Shown one piece after another: positions 35,645 to 43,065 of a stretch of 64,000 bases of DNA. The stretch is from Kumtagia sp963839725 (GTDB lineage: Bacteria > Pseudomonadota > Alphaproteobacteria > Rhizobiales > Rhizobiaceae), in the NCBI GenBank assembly GCA_963839725.1, contig CAWIWT010000019.1, forward strand, positions 55,747 to 119,746, read 5' to 3'. The notes beneath the pieces were generated by a model. That model worked only from the letters and a program-made list of their open reading frames with translations, did not search any database and had not been told where the DNA came from. The stretch's first letter is position 1, and each line of letters opens with the position of its first letter. A program made the position numbers and the translations under genes.

Positions 35645-35684
35645 CCAAAAAGAAAAGGCCGCTCAGGATGTTACCTGAACGGCC
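35645..35684 (-). terminator. Orphan intrinsic terminator, minus strand
   Basis: Read on the minus strand, GGCCGTTCAGG (35684-35674) and CCTGAGCGGCC (35667-35657) form an 11-bp stem with one G-U pair and a six-base loop, followed by TTTTCTTTTT. It lies upstream of the rhomboid start and downstream of nothing: the gene on its far side (PAS-domain) runs the other way. A minus-strand transcript beginning within about 35700-35900 is implied. Confidence 0.75.
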
Positions 35685-35685
35685 G

Positions 35686-35885
35686 GTCGAGCCCCCGCTC
35701 TTCCCAAGTCTTAACTGGAGGGGCGCCAGCTGTTGTCGACAACCAGCGCCATGGAGTGATCGGATAAATGTCATAGCGAGTTGCGGCGCGCAATCTAAAC
35801 AGAAAATTAACCTTAACCCGCCGCCGGGGCGATTCCCCGCGGCTGGCACGCTTCATGCTCCAACTGTCCTGAAGACGCACAGCAG
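35686..35885 (-). ncRNA. Candidate small RNA in the rhomboid/PAS spacer
   Basis: The spacer between two divergent genes ends, on the minus strand, in a strong intrinsic terminator with no coding frame before it. Within it is an extended inverted repeat around GTTGTCGACAAC (GGCGCTG...AGCTGGCGCC on the minus strand, about 35723-35752), which would form a second stem-loop. The 5' end is not defined; an A/T-rich stretch near 35800-35815 could be its promoter. No match to a named alphaproteobacterial small RNA is claimed. Confidence 0.45.
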
Positions 35886-35942
35886 ATGTCCGACTGTTTG
35901 TCGGTGGCACACAAGTCAGCAGATCCTGCAGGTTGGGTTGGT

Positions 35943-36581
35943 ATGAAACGCGAAGCATCGGTGAATCTGTTCCAATATTGGAACCGTTTGCGCGACGGAC
36001 GCCGCGCGCCTCGGCGAACTGAAATCGAACCCGCCGACATAAAGATGTTGCTCGGCGACACTTTCATCCTTGAGACCGACTCGCGCGGTGAAGCAGTGTT
36101 CCGCCTCGCCGGCACGCGGCTTTGCGCGATCTATGGCCAGGAACTAAAGGGTTGCGCCTTCGCTTCCCTCTGGAACGAAAGGGATGGCAAGATCGCCGCT
36201 CGGCTGGTTCGCAGCGCTTTCGCCGACAAATCGGTTGTTGTCGTCACCTACCGGGGTATGACAAAAACCCAGAGGTCGTTGGCACTCGAACTCCTGCTTC
36301 TTCCTTTGGACGGCGGTCAAGACGGTCAACGCGCTCTGGGCATCGTCTCGTCCGACGCCAAACCTTACTGGCTGGGCGTCGATCCGGTTGTCGATACCGC
36401 GATCGATACTGTGCGCGTAGTCGATCCTGAACGCGAGCCAATGTTCCTGAAAAATCGGCCGCCAGTGCCTGTTCCATCAGCCACATTTGGTCAACGTGGC
36501 GCCTCCATGAGTGAGTTCGAGAATGAGGGTGCGCGGCGCATTCGTCACCTCCTTGTGCTGCCAGGAGGAAAAATCGGCTAG
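35943..36581 (+). CDS. PAS-domain protein (PAS_5/DUF1321-like)
   Basis: A 212-residue cytoplasmic protein conserved in Rhizobiales. It begins MKREASVNLFQYWNRLRDGR and has the PAS_5-type block RRTEIEPADIKMLLGDTFIL, FRLAGTRLCAIYGQELKG and FASLW, then a beta-rich middle ending in LLLPLDGG. The C-terminal 60 residues are a polar linker and a basic end (RRIRHLLVLPGGKIG). PAS domains sense small ligands or redox state. There is no output domain, so it probably works with partners. A PilZ protein follows on the same strand after 140 bases. Confidence 0.82.
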   Translation: MKREASVNLFQYWNRLRDGRRAPRRTEIEPADIKMLLGDTFILETDSRGEAVFRLAGTRLCAIYGQELKGCAFASLWNERDGKIAARLVRSAFADKSVVVVTYRGMTKTQRSLALELLLLPLDGGQDGQRALGIVSSDAKPYWLGVDPVVDTAIDTVRVVDPEREPMFLKNRPPVPVPSATFGQRGASMSEFENEGARRIRHLLVLPGGKIG

Positions 36582-36721
36582 CAATCACCAAAATACAGCG
36601 ATCAGAGCGGCTATTCGCGCCTGCCCTTACCGGTCGTTAACCTCTTTCCGCTCTATATAATCTGGATAATCTGGGTATTTTAGTACTTATCTGTGGACTA
36701 CGCGTTAGCGGAGCAGAACGA

Positions 36722-37339
36722 GTGATCAGGGCGACCGCACTAGACCATTCACCATCACGGGTCGAGCGGCGGAACTTTCAAAGGGTCCGCGTTAAGATCT
36801 ATGGACGGTTCATGCTTGAGGACCGGACGGAATATCCGTGCCAGGTTGTCGATATGTCGCCGGGAAATGTCGCACTGCGCGCGGATGAGATCGGCTCTCT
36901 CGGCGAGAAAGTAATCGCCTATATCGACCATGTCGGGCGTGTCGAAGGCGTCATAACGCGCATCCTGCCGGACGGCTTCGCGATGACGATCATCGCCTCC
37001 GATCGCAAGAAGGACAAGCTTGCGGCCCAGCTCACCTGGCTGGCCAACAAGCACGAGTTGGATCTGCCTGAAGATCGCCGCCATGAACGCGTAACGCCTC
37101 GCAACCCATTGAGCACCCTTCAGCTGCTCGATGGACGCCGCTATCCGTGCCGCATCATCGATTTGTCGCTTTCCGGTGCGGCGGTGGAAATCGAGGTCAA
37201 ACCCGCTCTCGGCGTGCAGGTCATTCTTGGCACCATGCGTGGTCAGGTCGTCCGTCATTTCGAAGACGGCATCGCCATTGAGTTTGCGGTAGTCCAGTTA
37301 TCAGAGACACTCGAATCCGAGTTCAACAGCAAAAGCTGA
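36722..37339 (+). CDS. Tandem PilZ-domain protein
   Basis: A 205-residue protein with two PilZ-like domains. The first has ERRNFQRVRVKIYGRFML and CQVVDMSPGNVALRA, matching RxxxR and (D/N)xSxxG, the c-di-GMP-binding motifs. The second has DRRHERVTPRNPL and CRIIDLSLSGAAVEIE. It is probably a c-di-GMP effector, acting on motility, exopolysaccharide or adhesion. Start is GTG at 36722 with GGAGCAGAACGA upstream. Its own intrinsic terminator lies at 37427. The next gene is a LapG-like periplasmic cysteine protease, another c-di-GMP-related family. Confidence 0.88.
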   Translation: MIRATALDHSPSRVERRNFQRVRVKIYGRFMLEDRTEYPCQVVDMSPGNVALRADEIGSLGEKVIAYIDHVGRVEGVITRILPDGFAMTIIASDRKKDKLAAQLTWLANKHELDLPEDRRHERVTPRNPLSTLQLLDGRRYPCRIIDLSLSGAAVEIEVKPALGVQVILGTMRGQVVRHFEDGIAIEFAVVQLSETLESEFNSKS

Positions 37340-37744
37340 CCATGAGCGTAGGCTCCAAAACGGCGAGCCTCTGGCGCGCCGTTCCGTTTGCGTTCGGACA
37401 AAAATCATTGCAAGCGCATGCCACTCAAAAAAACCGACGACTCCTTCGGTTTTTCGACTGCGGCGCTACAGACGGAGCCCGCCAGCCGCCTAGCTCCCAA
37501 AACCGCTAAGTCCCCGCGTGAACCGGCCAGCCGACAGTGTATTCCGGTATTCGGGCGTCGATGACGGCTGTCGTGGATGGACATAGTCTAACCAGCCTCG
37601 CCGACTGAATTCATTCAAATTTTATGTAATTTTTATTCTTAGTTTAGTACAATATATCCCACATTTCACTCGATTTATGCTTCACGATTTTGCCTCAAAT
37701 AAATCCACATCAGTCATTGTCTCCGCAGTTGGGGAGACGGGACT
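37340..37744. other. Spacer with terminator and promoter-like AT-rich block
   Basis: Holds the PilZ-gene terminator (37427-37454) and, from about 37610 to 37700, a strongly AT-rich stretch (ATTTTATGTAATTTTTATTC and onward) that is the likely promoter of the cysteine-protease gene. No coding sequence is supported. Confidence 0.55.
37427..37458 (+). terminator. Intrinsic terminator after the PilZ gene
   Basis: Stem AAAAACCGA / TCGGTTTTT (37429-37437, 37446-37454) with an eight-base loop. The T-run is part of the right arm. The A-run on the left lets it serve either strand. Confidence 0.75.
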
Positions 37745-38350
37745 ATGCACTTCATTCATAATGGACGTTTGCTGTTTCTAGCGCTCGCCGGATTGTTGGG
37801 GCTGACGGCGATCGCTAACGCAACTGGTTCTTCCATGGTGACTGGCGCGCGTACCACGCAGCCGGTTGGCCACTACGAATTCTGCAAGGAGTCGCCGCAA
37901 GAGTGTCGGCAGAAATCGTCGAAGCGTGCTCCTGTCGAACTGTCGCGCCGCTTGTGGTCGGTCATGATCAACATCAATGACACGGTGAATGCTGTCGTTG
38001 CGCCGCGCACCGACATGGAAATATGGGGCCGCGAGGAAGTATGGTCGTACCCTGACGGTCAGGGCGACTGCGAGGACTATGCGCTTGAGAAGCGTCGCGA
38101 GTTGATCGCACTCGGCATCCCTGCCGGCAATCTGTTGATGACGGTGGTTCGCCAACCAAATGGCGACGGCCATGCGGTTCTCACGGTTCGCACCAGCCAG
38201 GGCGACTTCATCCTCGACAATCTCGAGACGCGCATCCTCGCTTGGAAGCAAACCGAATACACATTTCTCAAGCGTCAATCCGAAACGAACTCAGGCGTCT
38301 GGGTCAAGATCAATGACGGCCGCGCCGAGGCAGTGGCGAGCGTCCGCTAG
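37745..38350 (+). CDS. Transglutaminase-like cysteine protease (BTLCP/LapG-like)
   Basis: A 201-residue exported protein. Residues 8-27 are a signal peptide (LLFLALAGLLGLTAIANA). The catalytic triad of bacterial transglutaminase-like cysteine proteases is visible: Cys in DGQGDCEDYALEKRREL, His in GDGHAVLTV and Asp in FILDNLE. In pseudomonads the LapG member cleaves a surface adhesin under c-di-GMP control by LapD. Neither LapD nor the adhesin is in the window, so that role is inference. The upstream PilZ protein makes a c-di-GMP connection plausible but does not prove it. Start has GGGAGACGGG. A strong terminator follows. Confidence 0.87.
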   Translation: MHFIHNGRLLFLALAGLLGLTAIANATGSSMVTGARTTQPVGHYEFCKESPQECRQKSSKRAPVELSRRLWSVMININDTVNAVVAPRTDMEIWGREEVWSYPDGQGDCEDYALEKRRELIALGIPAGNLLMTVVRQPNGDGHAVLTVRTSQGDFILDNLETRILAWKQTEYTFLKRQSETNSGVWVKINDGRAEAVASVR

Positions 38351-38412
38351 GAAGAGCTTTTGGGAAAGCCCGGTCGAGTCCCCACCCTCCCCGTCCCCAA
38401 CGACCGGGTCTA

Positions 38413-38450
38413 GGAGCCGGCCCCTGTCCCCGGGGCCGGCTCCGCCTTTT
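38413..38450 (+). terminator. Intrinsic terminator after the LapG-like gene
   Basis: A 12-bp GC-rich stem GGAGCCGGCCCC / GGGGCCGGCTCC (38413-38424, 38432-38443) is followed by GCCTTTT. It lies 63 bases after the stop codon. Confidence 0.85.
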
Positions 38451-38564
38451 GTGACTTCGCCATAGCGTTGCTGCACGTTCGGAAATTAGCGGACGATACA
38501 GCGGTAAGCGACGATCGCGTCGGGGCTGCGCCGCCACTGCTGACGCAGCGCGGTCGACGACCGC

Positions 38565-39095
38565 CTAAGGCAATCGCTCCAGCCCGATCTTGAACCTGCG
38601 GGCATTGCCGACATAGTGCGCGGCCGATTGCTTGAGCTTCTCTATTGCATTCGCATTGAGCACACGCATGGCCCTGGCGGGCGCTCCGACAATCAGCGAA
38701 TTGTCTTCGAAAACCTTGCCTTCGGTTACAAGCGCCCCTGCCCCAACCAGGCAGTTCCTGCCGACGCGTGCGCCGTTGAGAACAATAGCGCCCATGCCGA
38801 TCAAGCTGTTCTCGCCGATCGTGCAGCCATGCAGCAGCGCTCTGTGGCCGATTGTGCAGCCCTCGCCGATCGTTAGCGGAAAGCCGGGATCGGTATGCAT
38901 GACGACGTGTTCCTGCACGTTGGTTCGCGCACCGATGGCAATCGGTTCGTTGTCGCCCCGGATTGCGGCGCCAAACCAGATCCCCACATCCTTGCCGATA
39001 TGTACGCGGCCAATGATGGTGACGTCCGGTGCGATCCAGACGTTTGACTCATCCGCGAATTCGGGGCCTACGCCATCGATGGAATAGAGGGGCAT
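38565..39095 (-). CDS. Gamma-class carbonic anhydrase-like protein
   Basis: A 176-residue left-handed beta-helix protein. Hexapeptide repeats run through most of it (ESNVWIAPDVTIIGRVHIGKD, then IGARTNVQEHVVMH). Zinc-binding histidines are visible in VQEHVVMHTD and TIGHRALLHGC, as in the YrdA/CaiE group. The glutamate and other residues of proven Cam enzymes cannot be checked fully by eye, so activity is not certain. The start at 39095 has CCGGAGAC upstream; an earlier frame to 39233 is unsupported. It lies 35 bases downstream of a membrane-protein gene on the same strand. Confidence 0.9.
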   Translation of the reverse strand: MPLYSIDGVGPEFADESNVWIAPDVTIIGRVHIGKDVGIWFGAAIRGDNEPIAIGARTNVQEHVVMHTDPGFPLTIGEGCTIGHRALLHGCTIGENSLIGMGAIVLNGARVGRNCLVGAGALVTEGKVFEDNSLIVGAPARAMRVLNANAIEKLKQSAAHYVGNARRFKIGLERLP

Positions 39096-39130
39096 CAAGT
39101 CTCCGGGGTTGTTCGCGTTGCGGCAGTACG

Positions 39131-39469
39131 CTAACACCAGCAGCCCTGGAAGCCGATAGCAAGCACCCGCACGATCAAACCGACGGCGATAATGCCAAGC
39201 GCTCCCGCCCATACCAGTGCGGTGAGACCACAAAACCCTAGATAGAGCTGTGAGATCTTGCCGTCGCGGCGTGCCTGCATGGCATCGTTGGTGAGCATCA
39301 TCGGTCCTGCGACGACCATCGACAGCGCAAAGGTAAGAAACCGCGTCCGAGAGCCGATTTGCTCACCGAAGGAGAGTGGCTTTCCAATGGCGAGTTCCAT
39401 CACCGACCCGAGCAACCCGGAAACGGTGATACCGGACATGACAGCAAAAGCGAGTTCGGCCGATGTCAA
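39131..39469 (-). CDS. Conserved small membrane protein (DUF6949-like)
   Basis: A 112-residue protein with three to four membrane segments: FAVMSGITVSGLLGSVMEL, TFALSMVVAGPMML, YLGFCGLTALVWAGALG and IIAVGLIVRVLAIG. I believe it matches a Rhizobiales-specific family (DUF6949), but that label is from memory and not tested. The start is a TTG with a strong GGGAGG site; the ATG ten codons earlier lacks one. Function is unknown. It is transcribed with the gamma-carbonic-anhydrase gene and is divergent from the membrane-anchored hypothetical gene at 39582. Confidence 0.7.
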   Translation of the reverse strand: MTSAELAFAVMSGITVSGLLGSVMELAIGKPLSFGEQIGSRTRFLTFALSMVVAGPMMLTNDAMQARRDGKISQLYLGFCGLTALVWAGALGIIAVGLIVRVLAIGFQGCWC

Positions 39470-39581
39470 TTTTACCTCCCGTTTACCATGGGAATGCACA
39501 GTTCTCTCACTTCACCGGCAGAGTTCGTGCCGGTCTAACCGTGCCGAAATCGGACACATCCGCTGTTTTGGGTATGATAGT

Positions 39582-40310
39582 ATGAGCCAGGCGACAGTGG
39601 AGCGGTTAGAGGACAGCCCGATCAGCCCACAGCTGATGCAGCGTGTCTTCTGGATTTTGGCCTTCCTGGCAATCACCGCGATCGGCCTTAGCCTGGCCGG
39701 CAAGTTTTTCGGCTCCTCCATTGCACTCGCGGGCTACACCGAGGATGTGTCGCCAAGGAACGTCGTTATCGGCAAGAACGTCATCGCAGCCCCTGCCAAC
39801 ACCATTCGCTTCGAGCGTGCGCGTCGACATGGCGTCGCTTCGAGGCTGGACCTCTATCTGCGCTGGCCGAAGCTGGATGGCTACAGCCAGGAGGCGCGCG
39901 ACGACTTCAACAACGCCAAGGGCGTTCGCAACATCCTGTTCCTCTCCTTCGAGGAGCGCATGATGTCGCGCGACATGAGCGGACGCTTCAACCCTATCTA
40001 TCGCTCGCTGATCGTCACACCCGGGACACCCGGTCCCGGCGGCCTGACGGTCTACGATTTCTCGACTAAGTCCGGCTATCTCAACGAAGTGCTGGTGGCG
40101 GCCAACCGCACCGGCAAAGATCCATTCGTCGCCCGCTGCCTCAGCGGCCAGAGCGCCGAGGAATTGCTTGCGCCTTGCGAGCGCGATGTCGATTTTGCCG
40201 ACAATTTAAGCCTGACCTACCGTTTCCCGCGCCAGCTTCTCGTTGATTGGCAAACGCTCGATGCAATGATCGTGGCCAAAGCCTACGAAATGCTGAAAAG
40301 CGCCCAATGA
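39582..40310 (+). CDS. Membrane-anchored hypothetical protein, Rhizobiales-type
   Basis: A 242-residue protein. Residues 22-45 form a single membrane anchor (QRVFWILAFLAITAIGLSLAGKFFG). The rest should be periplasmic: an SSIALAGYTEDVSPRNVVIG strand region, then a soluble domain containing LDLYLRWPKLDGYS, ILFLSFEERMMSRDMSGR and two cysteines (ARCLSG, LAPCERDVDF) that may pair. I recognise it as a conserved alphaproteobacterial hypothetical without known function. The ATG at 39582 is chosen; the frame upstream to 39258 overlaps the divergent gene and is a shadow. Confidence 0.75.
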   Translation: MSQATVERLEDSPISPQLMQRVFWILAFLAITAIGLSLAGKFFGSSIALAGYTEDVSPRNVVIGKNVIAAPANTIRFERARRHGVASRLDLYLRWPKLDGYSQEARDDFNNAKGVRNILFLSFEERMMSRDMSGRFNPIYRSLIVTPGTPGPGGLTVYDFSTKSGYLNEVLVAANRTGKDPFVARCLSGQSAEELLAPCERDVDFADNLSLTYRFPRQLLVDWQTLDAMIVAKAYEMLKSAQ

Positions 40311-40326
40311 TCGCGCGGCCCGCGCT

Positions 40327-40530
40327 TTAGCTCAGGTCGATATCGAGGATCGCCATCGAGAAATTATAGTCGCCGTCGTCCTCGTCCTTGTAGACAAGAC
40401 CGAGGAACTCCTCGCCGACATACACTTCGGCAGAATCGGTCTTACGCGGACGCGCCTTCACCTGCATTTCGGGGTTTTTGAAGGTGCGCTTGAAAAAGGC
40501 TTCCAGCTTCTTGATCTCGTCGGGCTTCAA
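40327..40530 (-). CDS. DUF3126 small protein
   Basis: A 67-residue cytoplasmic protein, full length for DUF3126: KPDEIKKLEAFFKRTF, NPEMQVKARPRKTDSAEVYV, GEEFLGLVYKDEDDGDYNF. It is found across alphaproteobacteria, commonly near cysE as here, with no known function. The start is TTG with an AGGAGAGGCGCC site. A repeat element lies between it and cysE. Confidence 0.88.
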   Translation of the reverse strand: MKPDEIKKLEAFFKRTFKNPEMQVKARPRKTDSAEVYVGEEFLGLVYKDEDDGDYNFSMAILDIDLS

Positions 40531-40608
40531 GGCGCCTCTCCTGTCGATTGATTGGTTGGCGCTTCTGGCACGGAGATGGTTCGCCTGTAAAGGCTGGGGC
40601 CGGCGCCG

Positions 40609-40687
40609 GGGGACAGTTTACTCTGTGCCGGCGGAACGAACCCGTCACCGGCACAGCACTTCAGCCGCAACAAGGTAAACTGTCCCC
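40609..40687. repeat. REPIN/MITE-like inverted repeat
   Basis: A 79-bp unit bounded by perfect 13-bp inverted repeats GGGGACAGTTTAC / GTAAACTGTCCCC, with an inner 9-bp repeat CTGTGCCGG / CCGGCACAG. The terminal motif is one I know from REP-type sequences mobilised by REP-associated tyrosine transposases (TnpA-REP). It sits exactly between DUF3126 and cysE. Only one copy occurs in this window. Confidence 0.7.
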
Positions 40688-40695
40688 AGCGTCGC

Positions 40696-41544
40696 CTAGA
40701 TGTCGAAGCTGACGACGTGGTCCATGATCTGCGACGGCAGGAACTGGTCCATCTGCCGCGAAGGCCGGTCGCAGCCGCTCTCGCCAACCACGCGAGCCGG
40801 AACGCCGGCAACCGTCTTGTTATGCGGCACAGGCGACAGCACGACCGAGCCGGCCGCTATCTTCGAGCAATGGCCGACCTCGATATTGCCAAGGATTTTC
40901 GCGCCAGCGCCGATCAGAACGCCGTAGCGGATCTTCGGGTGTCGGTCGCCACCGGCCTTGCCGGTGCCGCCGAGCGTAACACCGTGCAGAATCGAAACAT
41001 CGTCCTCGATGACCGCCGTCTCGCCAACAACGAGGCCAGTCGCATGATCGATGAAGACGCCCTTACCCATCTTCGAGGCAGGGTGGATGTCGGTCTGGAA
41101 GACGGAGGACGACCTGCTCTGCAGATAAAGAGCGAAATCGCGGCGTCCCAGCCCCCACAGCCAGCTTGCCAGCCGGTGGGTTTGAATGGCGTGAAATCCC
41201 TTGAAATAGAGGATCGGCATGAAGAACCGGTCGCATGCCGGATCGCGGTCATAATACGCCTGGATGTCGGCGCGAACCGCGTTGCTCCATTCAGGCACGT
41301 CGTTGATCATCGCCTTGAACGTTTGGCGGATAATATCGGCCCCTACATCAGGGTGATCAAGCCGCTCGGCAATCCGATGGATGACAGCGTCTTCAAGCGT
41401 TTCCTGATTAAGGATCGTCGAATAGAGAAACGCCGACATCAGCGGGTCGCTCGTTACGGCTTCCGTCGCCTCGCTGCGCACCGAACTCCAGATCGGATCA
41501 ACGGGCTGAACCGCACTTGGCTTAACCAGATTGACCGTATTCAT
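40696..41544 (-). CDS. cysE: Serine O-acetyltransferase
   Basis: Makes O-acetylserine from serine and acetyl-CoA, the first step of cysteine synthesis, usually feedback-inhibited by cysteine and complexed with CysK. The 282-residue protein has the helical N-terminal domain (SSVRSEATEAVTSDPLMSAF through DRDPACDRFFMPILYFKGFHA) and a left-handed beta-helix with DIHPASKMGKGVFIDHATGLVVGE, containing the catalytic His/Asp, GVTLGGTGKAGGDRHPKI and VGHCSKIAAGSVVL. The C-terminus ends in DI rather than the classic Ile, still compatible with CysK docking. Start at 41544 with GGAGG; upstream frame is not coding. Confidence 0.96.
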   Translation of the reverse strand: MNTVNLVKPSAVQPVDPIWSSVRSEATEAVTSDPLMSAFLYSTILNQETLEDAVIHRIAERLDHPDVGADIIRQTFKAMINDVPEWSNAVRADIQAYYDRDPACDRFFMPILYFKGFHAIQTHRLASWLWGLGRRDFALYLQSRSSSVFQTDIHPASKMGKGVFIDHATGLVVGETAVIEDDVSILHGVTLGGTGKAGGDRHPKIRYGVLIGAGAKILGNIEVGHCSKIAAGSVVLSPVPHNKTVAGVPARVVGESGCDRPSRQMDQFLPSQIMDHVVSFDI

Positions 41545-41693
41545 CACCTGCCTCCGTCGCGGCTCCTCACCGTCGCGCGCTTGTATACCCTGAACAATGG
41601 CGCATCGGAACTCAATTTTCCTTATTGCATGCTCAAATGGATTGGTTTGGCGGCGTTTCAAGGGCTTTGAGCCGCCGGTGCTCCGATAACGGC

Positions 41694-42494
41694 TCAGATC
41701 GGATGCGCGGCGAGAAACTCCAGCACGCGCTGCTTGAACGACCGGTCGCCGACGGCGAGCATATGGTCCCTGCCCTCGATCTCGAATGCTTCGCCATAAG
41801 GCATCAGCGCCGCCAGATCCTCGGCCGAGCCACCGATGTCGTCCCGAGTGCCGACGGCAACCAGCGTCGGCTGCGTCAAGCGAGCGATCTCGTCCTCGCT
41901 CACCAGCGTACGCGAGGTCATAATACAAGCGGCAAGCGCCCGTTTGTCGCTTTTGGTCTGGTCGGCAAACGCCCGGAAGGACTTGCCGCGCTTATCCCCA
42001 ATCGCCTCCGGATCGTCGGCCAGCAGCGCCGACGCGATAGAGTCCCAATCACCGACACCCTCAACCATGCCGATGCCGAGTCCGCCGAAGACCAGCGTCG
42101 CCACCATAGCAGGTTCGGCAAGCGCCAGGAACGCGGAGATGCGGGCGCCCATGGAGTAGCCCATGACATGGGCACGCTCGATGCCGAGATGGCCGAGAAG
42201 CGCGGCGGCGTCGCCCGCCATCTTCTCCGGCGTATACTCTTGCGGATCGTAGCTTTTCGACGATTGTCCGTGGCCGCGATTGTCAAAGGCGATGACCCGG
42301 TAGCCTGCTTCGTTCAGCACCTTGGCCCAACCGGGCACAACCCAGTTGACCTGAAGGCTGGAGGCAAAGCCATGGATCAGCAGGATCGGCTCGCCAGCAC
42401 CCCGCCCGGGTCTGCGATCGACATAGGCGAGCTCGAAACCTTCATGCGAAAAGTACGACGTCACATCGCCCCCTGGCGCAGCCTTCGTGCTCAA
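41694..42494 (-). CDS. Alpha/beta-hydrolase
   Basis: A 266-residue hydrolase. LLIHGFASSLQVNW holds the oxyanion-hole region, AFDNRGHGQSSKSY the family's DxRGxG turn, and HVMGYSMGARISAFLAL the nucleophile in GYSMG. The acid is probably in VAVGTRDDIGG, and the histidine in EIEGRDHMLAVGD. The substrate is unknown; related proteins include esterases, 3-oxoadipate enol-lactonases and many others. The start is TTG at 42494. It lies 15 bases after the DUF192 gene on the same strand. Confidence 0.87.
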   Translation of the reverse strand: MSTKAAPGGDVTSYFSHEGFELAYVDRRPGRGAGEPILLIHGFASSLQVNWVVPGWAKVLNEAGYRVIAFDNRGHGQSSKSYDPQEYTPEKMAGDAAALLGHLGIERAHVMGYSMGARISAFLALAEPAMVATLVFGGLGIGMVEGVGDWDSIASALLADDPEAIGDKRGKSFRAFADQTKSDKRALAACIMTSRTLVSEDEIARLTQPTLVAVGTRDDIGGSAEDLAALMPYGEAFEIEGRDHMLAVGDRSFKQRVLEFLAAHPI

Positions 42495-42509
42495 ATCATC
42501 GGGAAGGCC

Positions 42510-43028
42510 TCACCCCGGATTGGCGGCGCCAGAGACTTGATCGATCGCCGGATGGCGCAGATCGGTTCCGTCGACGATACCTGCCTTCGCCGCCGTGCCA
42601 GCCTTGAGTTCCAGCACGAAACGCACTGGCTCGTTCGGCGCAATCAGTGCTTCGGACTGAGGCACGCCCTGCTTGATGGCGCGCACGATGCCGTCTTGTC
42701 CGACAAAGACGAGATCAAGCGGCATCGGCGTGTTCTTCATCCAGAAGCCGACAGGCTGCGTCTGCTCGAACACGAAGAGCATGCCGTGATCGTCCGCCAT
42801 GGTCTGGCGAAACATCAGGCCGGTTGACCGCTCACCGGCATCGTCGGCGACTTCGATTGTGAAGGATTTTTCGCCCGTCGCGGTTTCCGCGATCAGCGGT
42901 GCAGGATCGGTGGGCAAAGTCTGCCCTTGGCTGTCCGCCGAAGCGGCAGATTGCGACAATGCACAAATGACGGCCGCCACGAATGTGACCTTCGCAGATT
43001 TGCCGTCAATCCGAGACATAGAAATCAT
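42510..43028 (-). CDS. DUF192 exported protein
   Basis: A 172-residue exported protein: signal peptide over residues 8-31 (KVTFVAAVICALSQSAASA), then a DUF192 domain with ERSTGLMFRQTMADDHGMLF, VGFWMKNTPMPLDLVFV and RFVLELKAGTAAKAGI. The fold is a small beta barrel and the function is unproven. In many alphaproteobacteria it lies beside a cold-shock-domain gene, as here. ATG at 43028 has a good AGGGGAG site; a GTG five codons upstream is less likely because it overlaps a palindrome. Confidence 0.88.
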   Translation of the reverse strand: MISMSRIDGKSAKVTFVAAVICALSQSAASADSQGQTLPTDPAPLIAETATGEKSFTIEVADDAGERSTGLMFRQTMADDHGMLFVFEQTQPVGFWMKNTPMPLDLVFVGQDGIVRAIKQGVPQSEALIAPNEPVRFVLELKAGTAAKAGIVDGTDLRHPAIDQVSGAANPG

Positions 43029-43043
43029 ATCAACTCCCCTCAC

Positions 43044-43065
43044 GTCTTCGCACTAGTGCGAAGAC
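43044..43065. repeat. Perfect 22-bp palindrome at the cold-shock gene's stop
   Basis: GTCTTCGCAC and its complement GTGCGAAGAC form an uninterrupted 11-bp palindrome (CTAG at the centre). It spans the last codons of the cold-shock gene and lies 16 bases upstream of the DUF192 start. In RNA it would be a stable stem-loop without a T-run, so it may be an RNA-processing point between two co-transcribed genes, or a protein-binding site. Confidence 0.6.

Noticed and set aside
38565..41544. Reading the gamma-carbonic-anhydrase-like and cysE hexapeptide proteins as one family cluster
   Set aside because: Both are left-handed beta-helices but with different catalytic residues and unrelated neighbours; similarity is only of fold.
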